A stretch of 64,000 nucleotides of DNA, from positions 11,408,001 to 11,472,000 of the forward strand of contig OZ176054.1 of assembly GCA_964247055.1 (NCBI GenBank), given 5' to 3'. The notes under the pieces are model-generated. The model saw nothing but the letters and a program-made list of their open reading frames with translations. It did not search any database and was not told where the DNA came from. The position numbers were made by a program, and so were the translations under genes. Below are positions 1 to 11,625 of the stretch, one piece after another; within the stretch, counting starts at the first letter, position 1, and each line of letters opens with the position of its first letter. Source of the DNA: Paragordius varius. Taxonomy: Eukaryota; Nematomorpha.

Positions 1-49
1 ATTAAATTCAAACATAAGACTGTAAAATGCAAGCACAATATATAAATGT

Positions 50-314
50 GGTAAAAATTAAAATTATACGGACAAAAAAAATGAAAAGAATATTTTTTTA
101 TTATAGATAACTTTACTTTTGATTTTTCAAATATAACTTCTTTTCTCAGTTTCAAAATAGGGCATAGAAATGTAAATTGTTAATGCACTTAATTATGTCA
201 TTTAAAATTGTGATCAAATAGTTAAATGTAAAAAAAATTAAGATTTAAAAAAGTATGGGTTGTCTTTTAAAAAATATATTTGTCTTTATATTTTCACGTA
301 TTAATTTTTTACTG
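50..314. mobile_element. MITE family A, copy 1
   Basis: A short element with inverted termini resembling the ends of the copies at 386, 3265 and 4010. The left end contains AAATTATACGGACAAAA and the right end contains TTAATTTTTTACTG. It has no coding capacity. It lies upstream of the first visible transporter exon, probably inside an intron. Confidence 0.6.
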
Positions 315-385
315 TAATTGGTAATCATAATATAATATAATATAATACAAATTTTAACTATCATTTGTTAAAAACTTTATTATGG

Positions 386-669
386 ATATATAACAATTAT
401 ACGAACAAAACTTGGAAATATAAAGACAAATATTTTTTTCTTAAAGACAACCAAACTTTTTTAATCTTGATTTTTTTAATATTACTCATTGTTTTAAAAT
501 ACAAAGTATAATATAGAAATGTAAATTGGTAACACATCAATTATGTATTTTAGAATTGTAATTAAATGTTTTTTATAGGATAAATTAAGGTTTAAAAGTA
601 TGGTTGTCTTTAGAAAAAAAATTTGTCTTATATTTTTACGTTTTGTCCGTATAATTTCAATTTTTACTG
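386..669. mobile_element. MITE family A, copy 2
   Basis: The left end has AATTATACGAACAAAA and the right end has TTGTCCGTATAATTTCAATT followed by TTTACTG, its imperfect inverse. The interior shares the motif AAAGACAACC...TTTTTTAATC with the other copies. Presumably intronic. Confidence 0.65.
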
Positions 670-726
670 TATAATGGAAAAATAATATCTTAAAATATTA
701 ATAAAATCTTTTTGTAATTATTTTAG

Positions 727-3700
727 GGGTGGCGAATATTGCGAGCTCTTTTGTTGGTTCTTACCCAATGGCGGGAAGTTTTTCTCGGTAACATTTATTA
801 TTACTTTCGTAATTTAATTTTTTATGAAAAAAATTTTTTGTATTTAAAGATCCGCATTGAATGCCCAAACTGGCGTTAAAACTCCCGCTGGCGGAATATT
901 TACAGGTAAATTTATATATCTTTTCCTAATTGTAATTTAAATTTCTAAAAATCATTTATAAAAATATAGGGTTGTTAGTCATATTAGCCATGCGTTTTCT
1001 TACAGCCTATTTCAGGTTACCAACTTATGATAATACTTTATTCTATAGTTTTATTTTAATTATAAAATTAAGCTTTGGTAATTTTTTTGGAAGTATATTT
1101 AAGTATATTTTCAATTTTCCGGTAAAATATTTTCCTAAAATTAATAAATATATAAGGATATAGATGATAATTTTTTTTGAAACCAAAAATTTCATATAAT
1201 ATAATTTAGGGTATTTTATGAATGAAGTCGCTTAAGGATATTAGCAACTATATTTTGGAAGGAACCTTTTTTTATTATTTAACCAAAAATATAATATATA
1301 AAATAAATTTAAAATGGTGGTGTCTTTAGTTAATTTTTACAAGAATTTTCGTAGCAAGTTTTATATGGTATATATAAAGGATTTATACATATTCAATTTT
1401 TCTTTTTAATTTATCCATTCCATAGATTTATTCCGATTCCTAGTTTAGCGGCTCTCATCATTACCGCTATAATTAACCTGATTGACTTTAAAACATTTTA
1501 TCATATCTACCTCATCAAAAGTATGTCGAAAATAACTCTTATTTTTCGGTTACTTGAATTATATATGGTTAAAATTAAACGATTTATTAATTGCTTGCTA
1601 TACCATTTACAGTTCAAATTCACCCTTGTAAATAAATATTTTTACGAAGTTTATTTTTTTAGCAATATTTCAATTTTAAACAAATTTTTTTAAAAAAATC
1701 TATTAATATATAGGTAATTTTTAAATTTATAAAAAACACATAATTTATTTAAGGGTTAATTTGAAAAGTTCCAAGGGTGAATTTGAATTGTAAATGGTAT
1801 AATATAATATGTATAGAAACTGATTTCACGGTTGCTTTTATAACATTCATCACATGCTTTATTTGGGGGATTGAAATGGCTTTGGTGCTTGGCATAGCTC
1901 TTTCTTTAGCCTTCCTAATCTACCCAATATCTAAACCAAGGTTAAATATGGAGGTAATATGTTATATAGATATTTATTAGAATAACCTTATAAAAATAGA
2001 TAATTCTTTTATCCATCAATAATATAATGGAATGACCATATAAAGCCAACTTTTTCATAACATTTTTAATTTATATTGGAAAATTGTTTACTACACTAAA
2101 AACATGAGGTATATAGATCTGGGGGTATATTTTAACCTGCAATATGTAAAAATAATAGTTGTTGGCTAAAAAAAATAAAACATAAAAATTTCCTTATTTT
2201 CAATTTAAGCTTCCAAACTTTTACGATTATGTTGTAATATATGTAACCCATTTTTTTCCGGTAATCCTAACACTTGGATACGACTTATTTTAGTCCTTCG
2301 ATAATTGGGGTAGTTGGATTTTCCAGGCATGTTTAAAATCAAATACTTTAAAAAGTATGGAAGGAATCGAAACCATGACAAAATTTTGCACTTATATAAC
2401 ATTAAAACCGAAATATATAAAAAATTTTATTCAAAAAGATTTGATATTACTCATTTTAAGCTGAAACCGAAAGGTAAAAATTTCGTCAACGTGACATGAG
2501 TGAAATTATAAAATCAAAAATAATACAAAATAAATCGTCTTTCTAATTCTATCAATGTTAGATGTAATTTAAATTAAAAATTATCTTTAAATTTACCCTT
2601 AAAAATAAATGAAGACGATATGCAAAACAGTCGAAGTAGTTTGACATGAAAACAAAACAAAATTTTATTAAGATATTTTGGCATGTTTATATAATTTTTA
2701 TTAGAATAGAAGCATAAATTTAAATTGGGACCGTTTACTTAGTAGTTTTTAAAAATATTAATTTAAATTAAGTCTGTATTCAGATACCCCAATTTGAATC
2801 GAAGTGTTAAACAATGTTTCCCCATTTTAAATAATAATTTTTTTAATTAATTCCCCCGTATTAACAAATAAAGTCAAAAAACTGATTCTATTTATGGGAC
2901 CAATTTCTTACATAATAGCTGTACAAAGATATTACTTCTGGTCAATATTACTTTGTGGTTAAACCGGACCAAGCTTTGCTTTATCCCAGCAGTGAATTCT
3001 TCACTGAAACGCTCGTTTCCCAATGCATTATAGAACCGCAAATCGATACGTTTGAGGAATCATTTACTAATGTTGGTTCATTAGTGATCGCCGATTCCCG
3101 AAGCAATGAAGATGATTTAGATCAGTGTATATTTGATTAATTTACTAAAATTTTTAAGCACCTTTTTAAACTAGTATTTTATGTTGAAAATGGGATGAGT
3201 CCATGAAGTTGGAACTTTTTAGTTAACTGGTAATATTTGAAAATTTATTTGAAGGCGGTCATTTCAGTAAAAATTGAAATTATACAGAAAAAACGTAAAA
3301 AGTAAAAGATAAATGTTTTTTTATATAAATGACACCAGCCACTTTTTTAATCATATGTTAATTATATTTATATCGTTTGGGGTTGCAAAATAAAAAAAAG
3401 AGATAAAAATTAAAGTACGCAGTATCGTATTTCATGATTGTGATTTAGTGGCTTTGTAAAAATTAGGTAGAATTAAATAAGTGCAATGTCTTTACAAAAA
3501 ACGTATTTGTCGTTTGGTTTTTTTTAAGCGTTGTCTTTACAATTTCAATTTTTACTAGTATATAAGGGGATTACTCTATCTATTAAACCTTCAATTGTGT
3601 AGCTAAAAAATTTTAAATTTTACACAGATGGGAAATTGGTAACAAGTTATGACTTATCAACAAGTGGTAAGCAAAGAAGAAACGGAGATTCACCTGAGCG

Positions 3701-4653
3701 AAGTCATAATATTTCAAAAACAAAAATACGAAAGCTTGTGTCGCCTTCAACAAAAATGTGTAGTATTATAGTTGATTGTCATCACTTACCTGTTTTCGAT
3801 TATTCCACTGTTCAGGTTTTAAATCTTATTTAGCGTGTTCACTTTAACCCTAAAAATTTTCTTTTAGCAATACACTAAATTAATTTTTTAAGATAAACGA
3901 TGTGCCTCAAGAATTAAGTTGGTTATTATTACAAATATGTGCTTTGATAACTGGGTTTCAGAAATTTTATTATCCTAATTCTCATTAAATAAAAACTCGT
4001 CTTAAGTTACAACAATAATTAATTATACAGATAAAATGTTATAACATAATGAAAATATTTTTTTTAAAAGACCGACCGCTATACTTTTCAAAATTGATTT
4101 TTTTTAATAACTCATTGTTTCCTGAAAAGTATGAAATGGCGATATAAATTGGTAATTAATTATATAATTTACGATTGTAATATAGTTTGTAAAGAAAAAA
4201 GCACGGTTTAAAATATGTGGCTTTGTTTTTGTATAATATTTGTCTTACAGTTTTCCGGTATAATTTCAATTTTTACTGCAAAAAGTATTAATTTGATTAA
4301 CATAAACGCATTTTTAAATTATAGTCATTCCATCACCTACATGGCGAATTCAAGGCTGTGGGGAAAGAGTTCATTCTGTGCAATATTAAGGTATAACTTT
4401 AGTTTAATGGTTTTAAAAAAATATTAATTTGATTATATATAATTTAAATCATTTTAGGATAATTTATACAAACACATCGCTTTCCAACTTAAAGGTATTA
4501 AGAACTTCCCTTCACTCAAGTATGCCCAAGCCTATATTACAGGTAAAATTTTGCCATTGAAATCAAATGATTATTTAGTTTTAAATATTTAAACATTTAT
4601 TAAATCTTAATATGTTTTTAAGGTTTTTTTTGAAATTAGAATTTTCTTTATAA
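727..4653 (+). CDS. SLC26A11-like: SLC26-type sulfate/anion transporter, C-terminal half (gene starts left of window)
   Basis: A plasma- or endomembrane anion exchanger of the SulP/SLC26 family. Exons read as 727-787, 850-905, 970-1015, 1426-1520, 1817-1953, 2919-3124, 3647-3815, 4325-4390, 4458-4542 and probably 4640-4653. They are joined by GT-AG introns, and the summed frame closes (310 codons plus TAA). Visible family signatures in order are SSFVGSYPMAGSFSR, LNAQTGVKTPAGGIFTG, the hydrophobic segments LLVILAMRFLTAYF and IPSLAALIITAIINLID, another span ending FLIYPISKPRLNME, then a STAS domain (VVKPDQALLYPSSEF, IIVDCHHLPVFDYSTVQ, FKAVGKEFILCNIK). The order and spacing match SLC26A11 from about residue 290 to its end; the transport-domain exons must lie upstream. 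The 3124/3647 junction and the tiny last exon are the least certain. The 970-1953 exons and the STAS exons are well supported. Several introns are swollen by MITEs. Confidence 0.85.
1601..1799. mobile_element. Tc1/mariner-type MITE with TA target duplication
   Basis: Termini are near-perfect inverted repeats of about 28 bp (left TACCATTTACAGTTCAAATT, right AATTTGAATTGTAAATGGTA). The element is flanked by TA at 1599-1600 and 1800-1801, as expected for Tc1/mariner insertion. It is 199 bp long with no ORF. Its right end lies 17 bp upstream of the transporter exon starting at 1817, so it may supply part of that splice-acceptor region. Confidence 0.75.
2268..2809. mobile_element. MITE family C, copy 1 (about 0.54 kb)
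   Basis: It starts TAACACTTGGATAC and ends GAATCGAAGTGTTA, with the subterminal motif CCCCAATTTGAATCGAAG repeated in inverse near the left end as TTGGGGTAGTT. A second copy at 5458-5983 shares most of the interior (for example GGAATCGAAACCATGA). It sits in the transporter intron between exons 1953 and 2919. The only ORFs are short and non-conserved. Confidence 0.7.
3265..3557. mobile_element. MITE family A, copy 3
   Basis: This is the clearest copy. The left end is CAGTAAAAATTGAAATTATA and the right end is TTTCAATTTTTACTAG, its inverse. Both ends carry the motif ACGTAAAAAG or AAAAACGTA. It lies in the transporter intron between exons 3124 and 3647. Confidence 0.75.
4010..4278. mobile_element. 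MITE family A, copy 4
   Basis: The right end TATAATTTCAATTTTTACTG is almost identical to copy 2; the left end is more diverged (AATTATACAGATAAAATG). It sits in the transporter intron between exons 3815 and 4325 and ends 47 bp before the next exon. Confidence 0.65.
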
Positions 4654-5457
4654 TAACCTTTTAAAATACTATATAATTTCCCTATATTAAAAAGATAAAT
4701 TCAATGCGAACGAACCGTCAAACATTATGGTGACAACCAGCACATAAATGTTCTGTATATGCATAATTTTGCTCAAAGAAACAACAATTTTTTATATGTT
4801 CTTATTTAGAAAACAAATTTAGTAAATAAATAAATTATTGTATACATTGCGGTTTCCAAATATAATTAAAATTATTTAGCTTCAGATCTCTAATATTTAG
4901 TAACATCATTAAAAAATACTTAAAAGGCATTTATATTGTGCATTATTTATTTGCAAATCAATTTGTATTGAGCGTTAAACTTTTTATGTTCAACATTTCT
5001 ATTAACTTCTTGAATTCCATTTAGAAACAGATAATTTCCAGTCCAATATTTTCATATAATTGATCAGGAGGATACAGTTAATTATAATTGGGATGGATTT
5101 AATAAAAAACTTATTAAGGCGTCAGATTAATTTTATGCTATACATTCAATCTAAGGAAATATGTCGGATATATATAAACCGGTTACAATTATATCGTTTT
5201 TTTGAGCACTTCTTGTGAGATTCTAACTTTAGACTTAAAAAGTTGAAATTAAACAAATGTTTTTTGAAGGAATAGAATGGCCTGTATTTAAAATGCGAGC
5301 AATAATATATGTATTGATTCTAACATATGTCCAGATATAATTGATGTACCTGTTTAATTTAGACGTTTCAAGGATGTTAAGTAAAATATATACCAATTCT
5401 TGACATATTTTTTTAATTAATATATATATTAATGCCATAATGCATATTTTTGTACAT
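4654..5457. other. Non-coding AT-rich intergenic DNA
   Basis: No gene, RNA gene or clear repeat seen. The short ORFs here have no recognisable domain and are of the kind expected by chance in AT-rich sequence. AATAAA near 4825 could serve as a polyadenylation signal for the transporter, but this is not established. Confidence 0.4.
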
Positions 5458-5983
5458 TAACACTTGGATACAACACATTCATTTTAGTCCTTTGATTCAA
5501 ATTGGGGTAGTTAAATACCCCAGGCCTGTTTAAAATTAAATTCCTTGAAAAATATGGTAGGAATCGAAACCATGAAAAAATTTTGCACTCATATAACATT
5601 AATAAACCGAAATATATAAAAAAAATTCAAAAATACTTGATATTACTTATTTTAAGCTAAAACCGAAAGGTAAAAATTTAGTCAAGGGGACATGTACCGT
5701 AATTGAAAAATATGCAAAATGAACCGCTTTTTCTATTTTTTTCCATTTTAGATGTAATTTAAATAAAAAATTAGATTTAATTTTACCCTTAAAAGTAAAT
5801 GAAAACGATATTTTGTAAAAATTTTCAAAACAAAATTTTAGATATTTTGGCATATTAATATAATTTTTATTAGGATAGAAGCATAAATTCAAATTGGGAC
5901 CGTTTCCTTCAGTAGTTTGTTAAAAATTCTAACTCAACTTTAGTCTAAGATATTTAGATACCCCAATTTGAATCGAAGTGTTA
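5458..5983. mobile_element. MITE family C, copy 2
   Basis: Begins TAACACTTGGATAC and ends GAATCGAAGTGTTA. An internal left motif TTCAAATTGGGGTA is the inverse of the right TACCCCAATTTGAA. It aligns along its length with 2268-2809. It lies between the transporter and NUBP2. Confidence 0.7.
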
Positions 5984-6485
5984 ATATAATTATTTTATAT
6001 TCCAAGCATTTTTGGATGAAAAGTATTATGAAAATTGTTGATTTAACAAACTATCTTTTTATGAAATTGAATTGTATGTATCTTTCCCTATTCGTATCAG
6101 TATAGTAAACCAAACTTATGATATAAAAAAATGTTTTTAAATAAATTGACTTAAAACTACATAAATCTATGCCCTTAAGAATTAAAAAACCTACTTCCTC
6201 TATTTATAAAATTATTTTATACAAAAATTATCGTTAAGACAAATTTTTAGGCCTTAATAAAGCTATAATGGTAATATAGGTACCAGCCTAAAGTTATAGT
6301 TATATGTATGAATAATTTTTGGATATAAAGCAATCAATTTTAACCTGGAAAATTAGATCGCGGTTGCCGCTTTAACTACAACATAAGATATTTACAAATT
6401 TTATGTGATAAATTTTTTTAAAAATCTTTATAATCAATGTAGTGTAAATAAAGTGATTTTAGTATATACCCAAAATATCAAATTG
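5984..6485. other. Intergenic AT-rich spacer downstream of NUBP2
   Basis: No feature recognised. It contains the 3' flank of the minus-strand NUBP2 gene. Confidence 0.35.
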
Positions 6486-7985
6486 CTAACTTTTTAATTT
6501 ATTAACAAATTGTGAAATACAGTGTAAAGTGGGAGAATTTCGAAACTTTTCAATAAAGTTACTTCCATTTTCTTCACATTCAGCTAAATTAGGGTCAAGA
6601 GGTATAGATCCTATATACATTAAATAAAATAAAACATTTATATGTGATGATGATTTAATTTTAAAACTTTGATATGGAGTTTTTTGACCATTCAGTTCAT
6701 TCTTTATATTCAGTCTTCATTACGGAACATTGAAAAAATCTGTCTGTTAACGTATTTTAATGCTCCAGTCCACACCCCAGAGAGGTGTGAATAGCACTTT
6801 TTATTAAAAAAATTATATCCTTCCCTTTAAATTAATAGGACGTTAATTACCCATTTATTTAACAGTTAAATTGAATATATTAATCTTATTACCAGATTAG
6901 TAGCCTTTACAACATGAATATTTATTATTTAGCCAAATTTTATCAATACCTATATTTTAAGGAGCTTTTGATAAACTTTAAATATAATTTTCTCCAAAAA
7001 TATTCGCACCATTTAGATATTATATTAAAATTCTATATGATTTACAGAATAATATAAGTCTAAATAACCATGATATATATATATATATATTATAATTAAT
7101 CATTTAATTATTTAATCTCCCGAAACCATACTTTAATTTAAAGATTCCTAAATTGTATTGAATGAAGTCAATTTAATTACCTAAAAATGGTACATCGGCA
7201 TACTCTGCGAGTTTTTCGCCTCCGTTTTGAGAGAAAATATCGGTGCATTCCTAAAAATTCACGATAAATTATATTTGTATAATTATATTTAGTATATTGA
7301 TATAATTATATAAAAAATATTATCAAATTACTTTACAATGTGGACAAACGAAATGGGACATATTTTCAATCAATCCAATGATAGGAATATTGAGTTTGCG
7401 ACAAAAGGTTATTTCTCTACGGACATCATTAACGGATAATATCTTTTAATTATTATATAAAACCAGTTACTTGAGGAGTGGTCACTAATATGGCACCGTT
7501 TAGGCCAAAAGGCATGAGATTTTCAATGACTGAAATGTGCTCATCCGAAGTTCCTGGAGGTGTATCAATTAAAAGATAATCTAGCTCCTCCCAAAACACG
7601 TCCTTTAGAAATTGTTTAATCATAGCTATAAATATGAATCATAAAAATTTTACCATTTTTCTTTGGACCTCTCCAAATAACTGGATCTTTATCGCTTTGT
7701 AAAAGAAATGCTATGGATATAACGCCAAGTGTTTTTGTATCATCCGTGTAAACAGGGACCCATCTGCATTATATATTTTTAATAATACCCTTGTGAACAC
7801 TGTAAAATAGGCTTGGATTGAAGATTTAACATTTTTGGTATACTAGGTCCGCACAAATCAACATCCAAAATTCCAACCTTAAAGCCATTTTTTTGTAAAG
7901 TCAAAGCAATTTGAACTGTAACCGTACTTTTTCCAACACCCCCCTTGCCAGATAAAATTAAAATTTTATTTTTAATTTTCTCCAT
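6486..7985 (-). CDS. NUBP2: Cytosolic Fe-S cluster assembly factor NUBP2 (Cfd1), complete
   Basis: A Mrp/ApbC P-loop NTPase that, with NUBP1, forms the cytosolic scaffold on which 4Fe-4S clusters are built. Exons on the minus strand are 7789-7985, 7654-7763, 7471-7625, 7332-7442, 7181-7250 and 6486-6610. Together they total 768 bp (255 aa plus TAG) with the frame intact across all five GT-AG junctions. Visible motifs are the deviant Walker [11 protein letters not shown] (residues about 12-21), [21 protein letters not shown], the Walker B-like [26 protein letters not shown], the cluster-binding CPHC pair, [16 protein letters not shown] and SIPLDP. The length is close to the 271 aa of human NUBP2. 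The start codon is the Met just before the P-loop; little N-terminal extension is expected in this paralogue, unlike NUBP1. Introns are 25, 28, 28, 81 and 570 nt. The gene looks functional. Confidence 0.95.
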
Positions 7986-8650
7986 ACGCTTTTGTCAATG
8001 TTTTTATGTCCCCATCATGCTCAGCTTTTTTTATAAAAATTTAATTTTTTACTTACTAAAAAAATAATTTAGAAACGTGACACTTTGATAATAATAAATA
8101 TAAATGATAGAGAATCAGTTTTATGGTGATTTTAGTATTATATGCCAATTCTCAATATCAGCAGCTTAAATTACAAAGGGTAATCAAAATATTATGATAA
8201 AATATATGTTTTGGTTGAAACAATAATCATGTTTATTTTGTTTTTGGTTACAGGTAAGGTAAGAAAATATATATAATAAATTTACGGTAGCTGCTTAAAA
8301 TGTGAATTTAGCCCATGTCAAATAGATTTTTTTTCATAAAAAATTGATAAAATTTGGTGGAGAGGAAATTGTTAATAAAATGAATTGTGTTTACCTAGCA
8401 TTAATTATTTAAATTACCTATAAAATTGATTATATGGTTTTATTGATGGATTATTGGGGTATTATTCTATTAATCTTGCAAAAACTATGATAAAAACCAT
8501 ATATAATTTCATAAACTTTTTAATTAGTGTGTTTACCCTAAACTAATTAATTATTTAAGGTTTTAACTTTGGTATTTAAAAGGTATTCTTATGATTTATA
8601 ATTCAATCTTCTGAAAAAATATTGTTTTGCATGTAAGACTGTTATTTATA
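7986..8650. other. NUBP2 upstream region
   Basis: AT-rich DNA with no ORF of note and no recognised promoter element. It should contain the NUBP2 promoter. Confidence 0.35.
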
Positions 8651-9616
8651 AAAAAAACAATTTTCTGCACACGGTCATGACACCGTTCTTTTATTTTATA
8701 TTTAAGAAAGTAGTAATAGAAAAAATATCACAGTCGCCACAAAAATACGCTGTTGAAATATATATTCTGATAGATATATATATATATATATCAGATTATC
8801 ATCCTTTTGGTCTTGGATCTTACAAATAATGGTCCATAATGGTGAAATTTCGCTTATTTTGTTTAAAAAAAGTTGGTGAAAACTACTTCTACCAAACATT
8901 ACTATATATCATAAACCACCTTTTAGCTTGCAATGAATAAATTCTATTTAGAAAAATGTGTGCAAACCTTGTCATATTCTGATATGGAGTAGCCATCACA
9001 AAAGTGTTAAAACTTTCTTTCCCTTTTAACCAAAAGGACCATGTAATAGAAAAATATCAGGATGATTATGGTGCTTGGGTTCTGACCCTTATGAGTGATT
9101 TAAGAAAGTTTCACACTTTTGCGATAAGGGATCCATATCAGGAAGGCAAGTAATTTTTTTGAAAGCTAATTCATCCCAAAAATCACTAATATACATAATT
9201 AACTACCTATTAAAAGCTAAACTATATTTAAAAAATTAATTTTTAAATCTAGGCCCGAACCCCCCCTTTACCACCCTTTTAATATGTATTTCCTTTAAAA
9301 TAAACTCTATAAGGCCGAGAGTGCGATGAAAATTTTAAATAGATGCTAAAAATATCAACAAAGAATCTTTTTTAAAAAATGCGGTTTTTCGAAATTTTAT
9401 TTGTAACAGAACTTTGTTAAAGTGTATTTCATACAATTTTTACGCATGATGGAAACGGTAAAAAATGCTTAACGATATTAAAATACTGTAACTATATAGT
9501 GATGCTGAATATTATCAGCTCATTTTGAATAAAATATTCATTTGTGTATTTATGTCAAATATAAATTCTTAGAATATCACAAATTTTTTAGCGGAAAACG
9601 CCATTTCTTTATAGTA

Positions 9617-9840
9617 AATATTTAACATATTATGGAGATTATTTCTCGTAGACTACCTTTGCAATTAGAAGTTATAGTACTTCCTATCAAGCAATAGGTG
9701 GCTTTTATGAAACGAAAATTTAAAGGGGACAGTGTTTACCACGTGTCATAGTGTGAGACGCGTTTCGTCCTTGTTGTGGACTCATCAGCCACACATAATG
9801 AACACGGGTAACCACTGTCGTTCATAATATGTTAAATATT
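9617..9840. mobile_element. 224-bp MITE-like insertion with perfect 18-bp inverted termini
   Basis: The left AATATTTAACATATTATG and right CATAATATGTTAAATATT ends are exact inverse complements. The other block Q copies lack this segment. The interior holds GACGCGTTTCGTCC and GGACTCATCAG, a less AT-rich stretch than the surroundings. A target duplication is not clear. Confidence 0.55.
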
Positions 9841-10425
9841 AAATATAAATTCTGTTTTTTCCAAAAATAACTCAAAATTAATTCTGAAGGATAGAAATGT
9901 TCTGTCAAAAATTGTTAAATAAATTTTTGCATTACATTTTCATCCCCAAAATGAGAATATGTATTATAATATGTGAATAGAAATCCGTTAAGAACCGGAT
10001 GTTAAAAACCGACTGATTCCATTAAATGTTTTTTAACCCGCCATAAATTACCCATCTTCTGGTTTCGCTTTCTTGGCATTATTATAAACTAATTATAGGT
10101 TTCAATCGCCCATATAAACATACACCATAAAACAAATTGAATAAGAGTGAAATTCATATTTAAGCGCAAATAATAAAAGGGTTAATTAAGAGTAAATAAA
10201 CATTTTTAAGACAATGATAAAAAAAGCCGTTGTGTTTAGTACATTTATGCCTTTTTGCAAAAAGGTGTCAATATACTTCTTAAGATTTCTATTAAAAGAA
10301 TCGTAATTCAACGCCCCTTAAAATAACGCTTGTGAAATTACACCACTAGCTCTTTTTTTTCTACAACACCAGGTTATAAAGGATCTGTTGATAGACACTT
10401 AAATGAGTAATTTATTATAAATTTT

Positions 10426-10788
10426 TGGTTAAACGTGGTCTGTGTAATGGAAACATGCATGGAAAAAATTTGGATTGCAAAGGATGATTGCTTAAATTTG
10501 TATCATAGGTATAGTGATAAGTGGATGCATTTAAAGTTTTTAATGTTTCGGCTTCTTGGGGAAAAACTGAGGAAATTGAAAATCCTGGATCGGAAGAATA
10601 TTTTTTCGGATAAAATTGATCACCACTTTGTACACTACTTGTATTATTATAATGATCTGAAAAGCTATGATAAATGGTACCAGTTGTATAATCTCTATTT
10701 AGTTTTGGATATAAGTTTGAGTGCTTTGAAGTAATACTATCATTTGAAAATTTGTAATCAACAAGTGTTTTGTAATTGAATTTGAGAT
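10426..10788 (-). CDS. Coding-looking exon candidate in block Q, no recognised domain
   Basis: The minus strand is open for about 115 codons after a possible acceptor (TGATTAG at about 10789). The predicted peptide is polar and rich in Ser, Tyr, Asn and Asp (for example YHSFSDHYNNTSSVQSGDQ), as in disordered regions. Partial homologues exist in block Q copies at about 34.5-34.75 and 48.07-48.36 kb, where the frame is interrupted. The segment NDSITSKHSNLYPKLN is nearly the same at 48.3 kb. It may be a downstream exon of the candidate at 11377-11625. A shadow ORF of 99 codons exists on the plus strand over the same bases. Function unknown. Confidence 0.25.
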
Positions 10789-11376
10789 TACCTAATCATA
10801 AAATTATCAATAAATATAAATATAAACAAATAATTTTTAATTTATCATTTAATATTGTTAAGAATAAATACTATGGCTTAATAATGGTGAAGTAAATTGT
10901 ATAGCCAATAACACTGCTTTTATTGTAAATCACATCCACCAATTAAATCAAAAACACAATTCGTATAAAATTTTTAATATGTATAACAACTTTTTAATTT
11001 TAACAGTTCGGCTTACCGGTTGACCGGACATGATATAAGATTCGTTAAACCTAGGTCTCTGTTTTCCAATCATGGTAAATCGACACGCATTGCGCATTGA
11101 ACAATTTTACTCGAGCGCAAATATTTTGGGGGAAAAATCTGCAAAAACTATTCATAATTCGATTAAAAATAAATTGTTTTTAGGGTCCAGTAACTAATTT
11201 ATCATATTAGGCACCAATAGGCTTAACGAGCATTTGCAACGCCCGGTTCATGATTCCTGTATAGCGTTCCCTATTTGCTATTAACAAATTTCAAGCATAA
11301 ATAAAAATATCTTAATTAGTGCCACTTTATTTTTGGCGCTACGAAAAATGTGTGCAAGAAATAAAAAACAAAATAC

Positions 11377-11625
11377 TTTTAACATCAGTCAAATTGATAG
11401 GCGAGGATTCTATATAATCTTGATAATCAAAATATTCATTAGAATTGGTATGAGTCTTATGCTTGTCAAAACTATGGTATTTTGTATGGTCAAATCCAAA
11501 CTCATCATCAAAGTACGGATATTTCAATTCACTGTATATTACAATTAACATTATAACCTTTTTATAGCATCAACTTCTACAGTCTCAGTATCGCATTCTG
11601 TAGTTTCGATTTCTACGCTTCCCAT
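11377..11625 (-). CDS. Candidate 5' end of an unidentified short-intron gene (block Q)
   Basis: A start codon at 11625 opens a 22-codon exon (11558-11625) beginning MGSVEIETTE. A 26-nt GT-AG intron (11532-11557) follows, then a 51-codon exon (11377-11531) rich in Asp, Tyr, Ser and Phe (for example KYPYFDDEFGFDHTKYHSF). A further 38-nt intron is possible at 11339-11376. The paralogous region at 49.2-48.95 kb keeps the same 26-nt intron with intact GT and AG but has lost one base in exon 1 and has a stop in exon 2, so that copy is a pseudogene. I do not recognise the protein. The acidic, aromatic composition suggests a disordered or regulatory region, but nothing stronger can be said. Confidence 0.35.

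Noticed and set aside
2205-2499. ORFs on both strands around 2.2-2.5 kb
   Set aside because: They lie in the inverted-repeat element family C and are not kept open in the second copy at 5.46 kb.
10435-10734. Plus-strand 99-codon ORF in block Q
   Set aside because: In the other block Q copies the frame is broken, and the opposite strand gives a longer and more natural peptide; treated as a shadow.
10980-11340. Possible ETS DNA-binding domain downstream of the gene candidate in block Q
   Set aside because: Short resemblances (KIKW, EPGVANAR, SNYE) fall in one frame but with stops between them and spacing unlike the ETS fold; copy 3 does not keep them.
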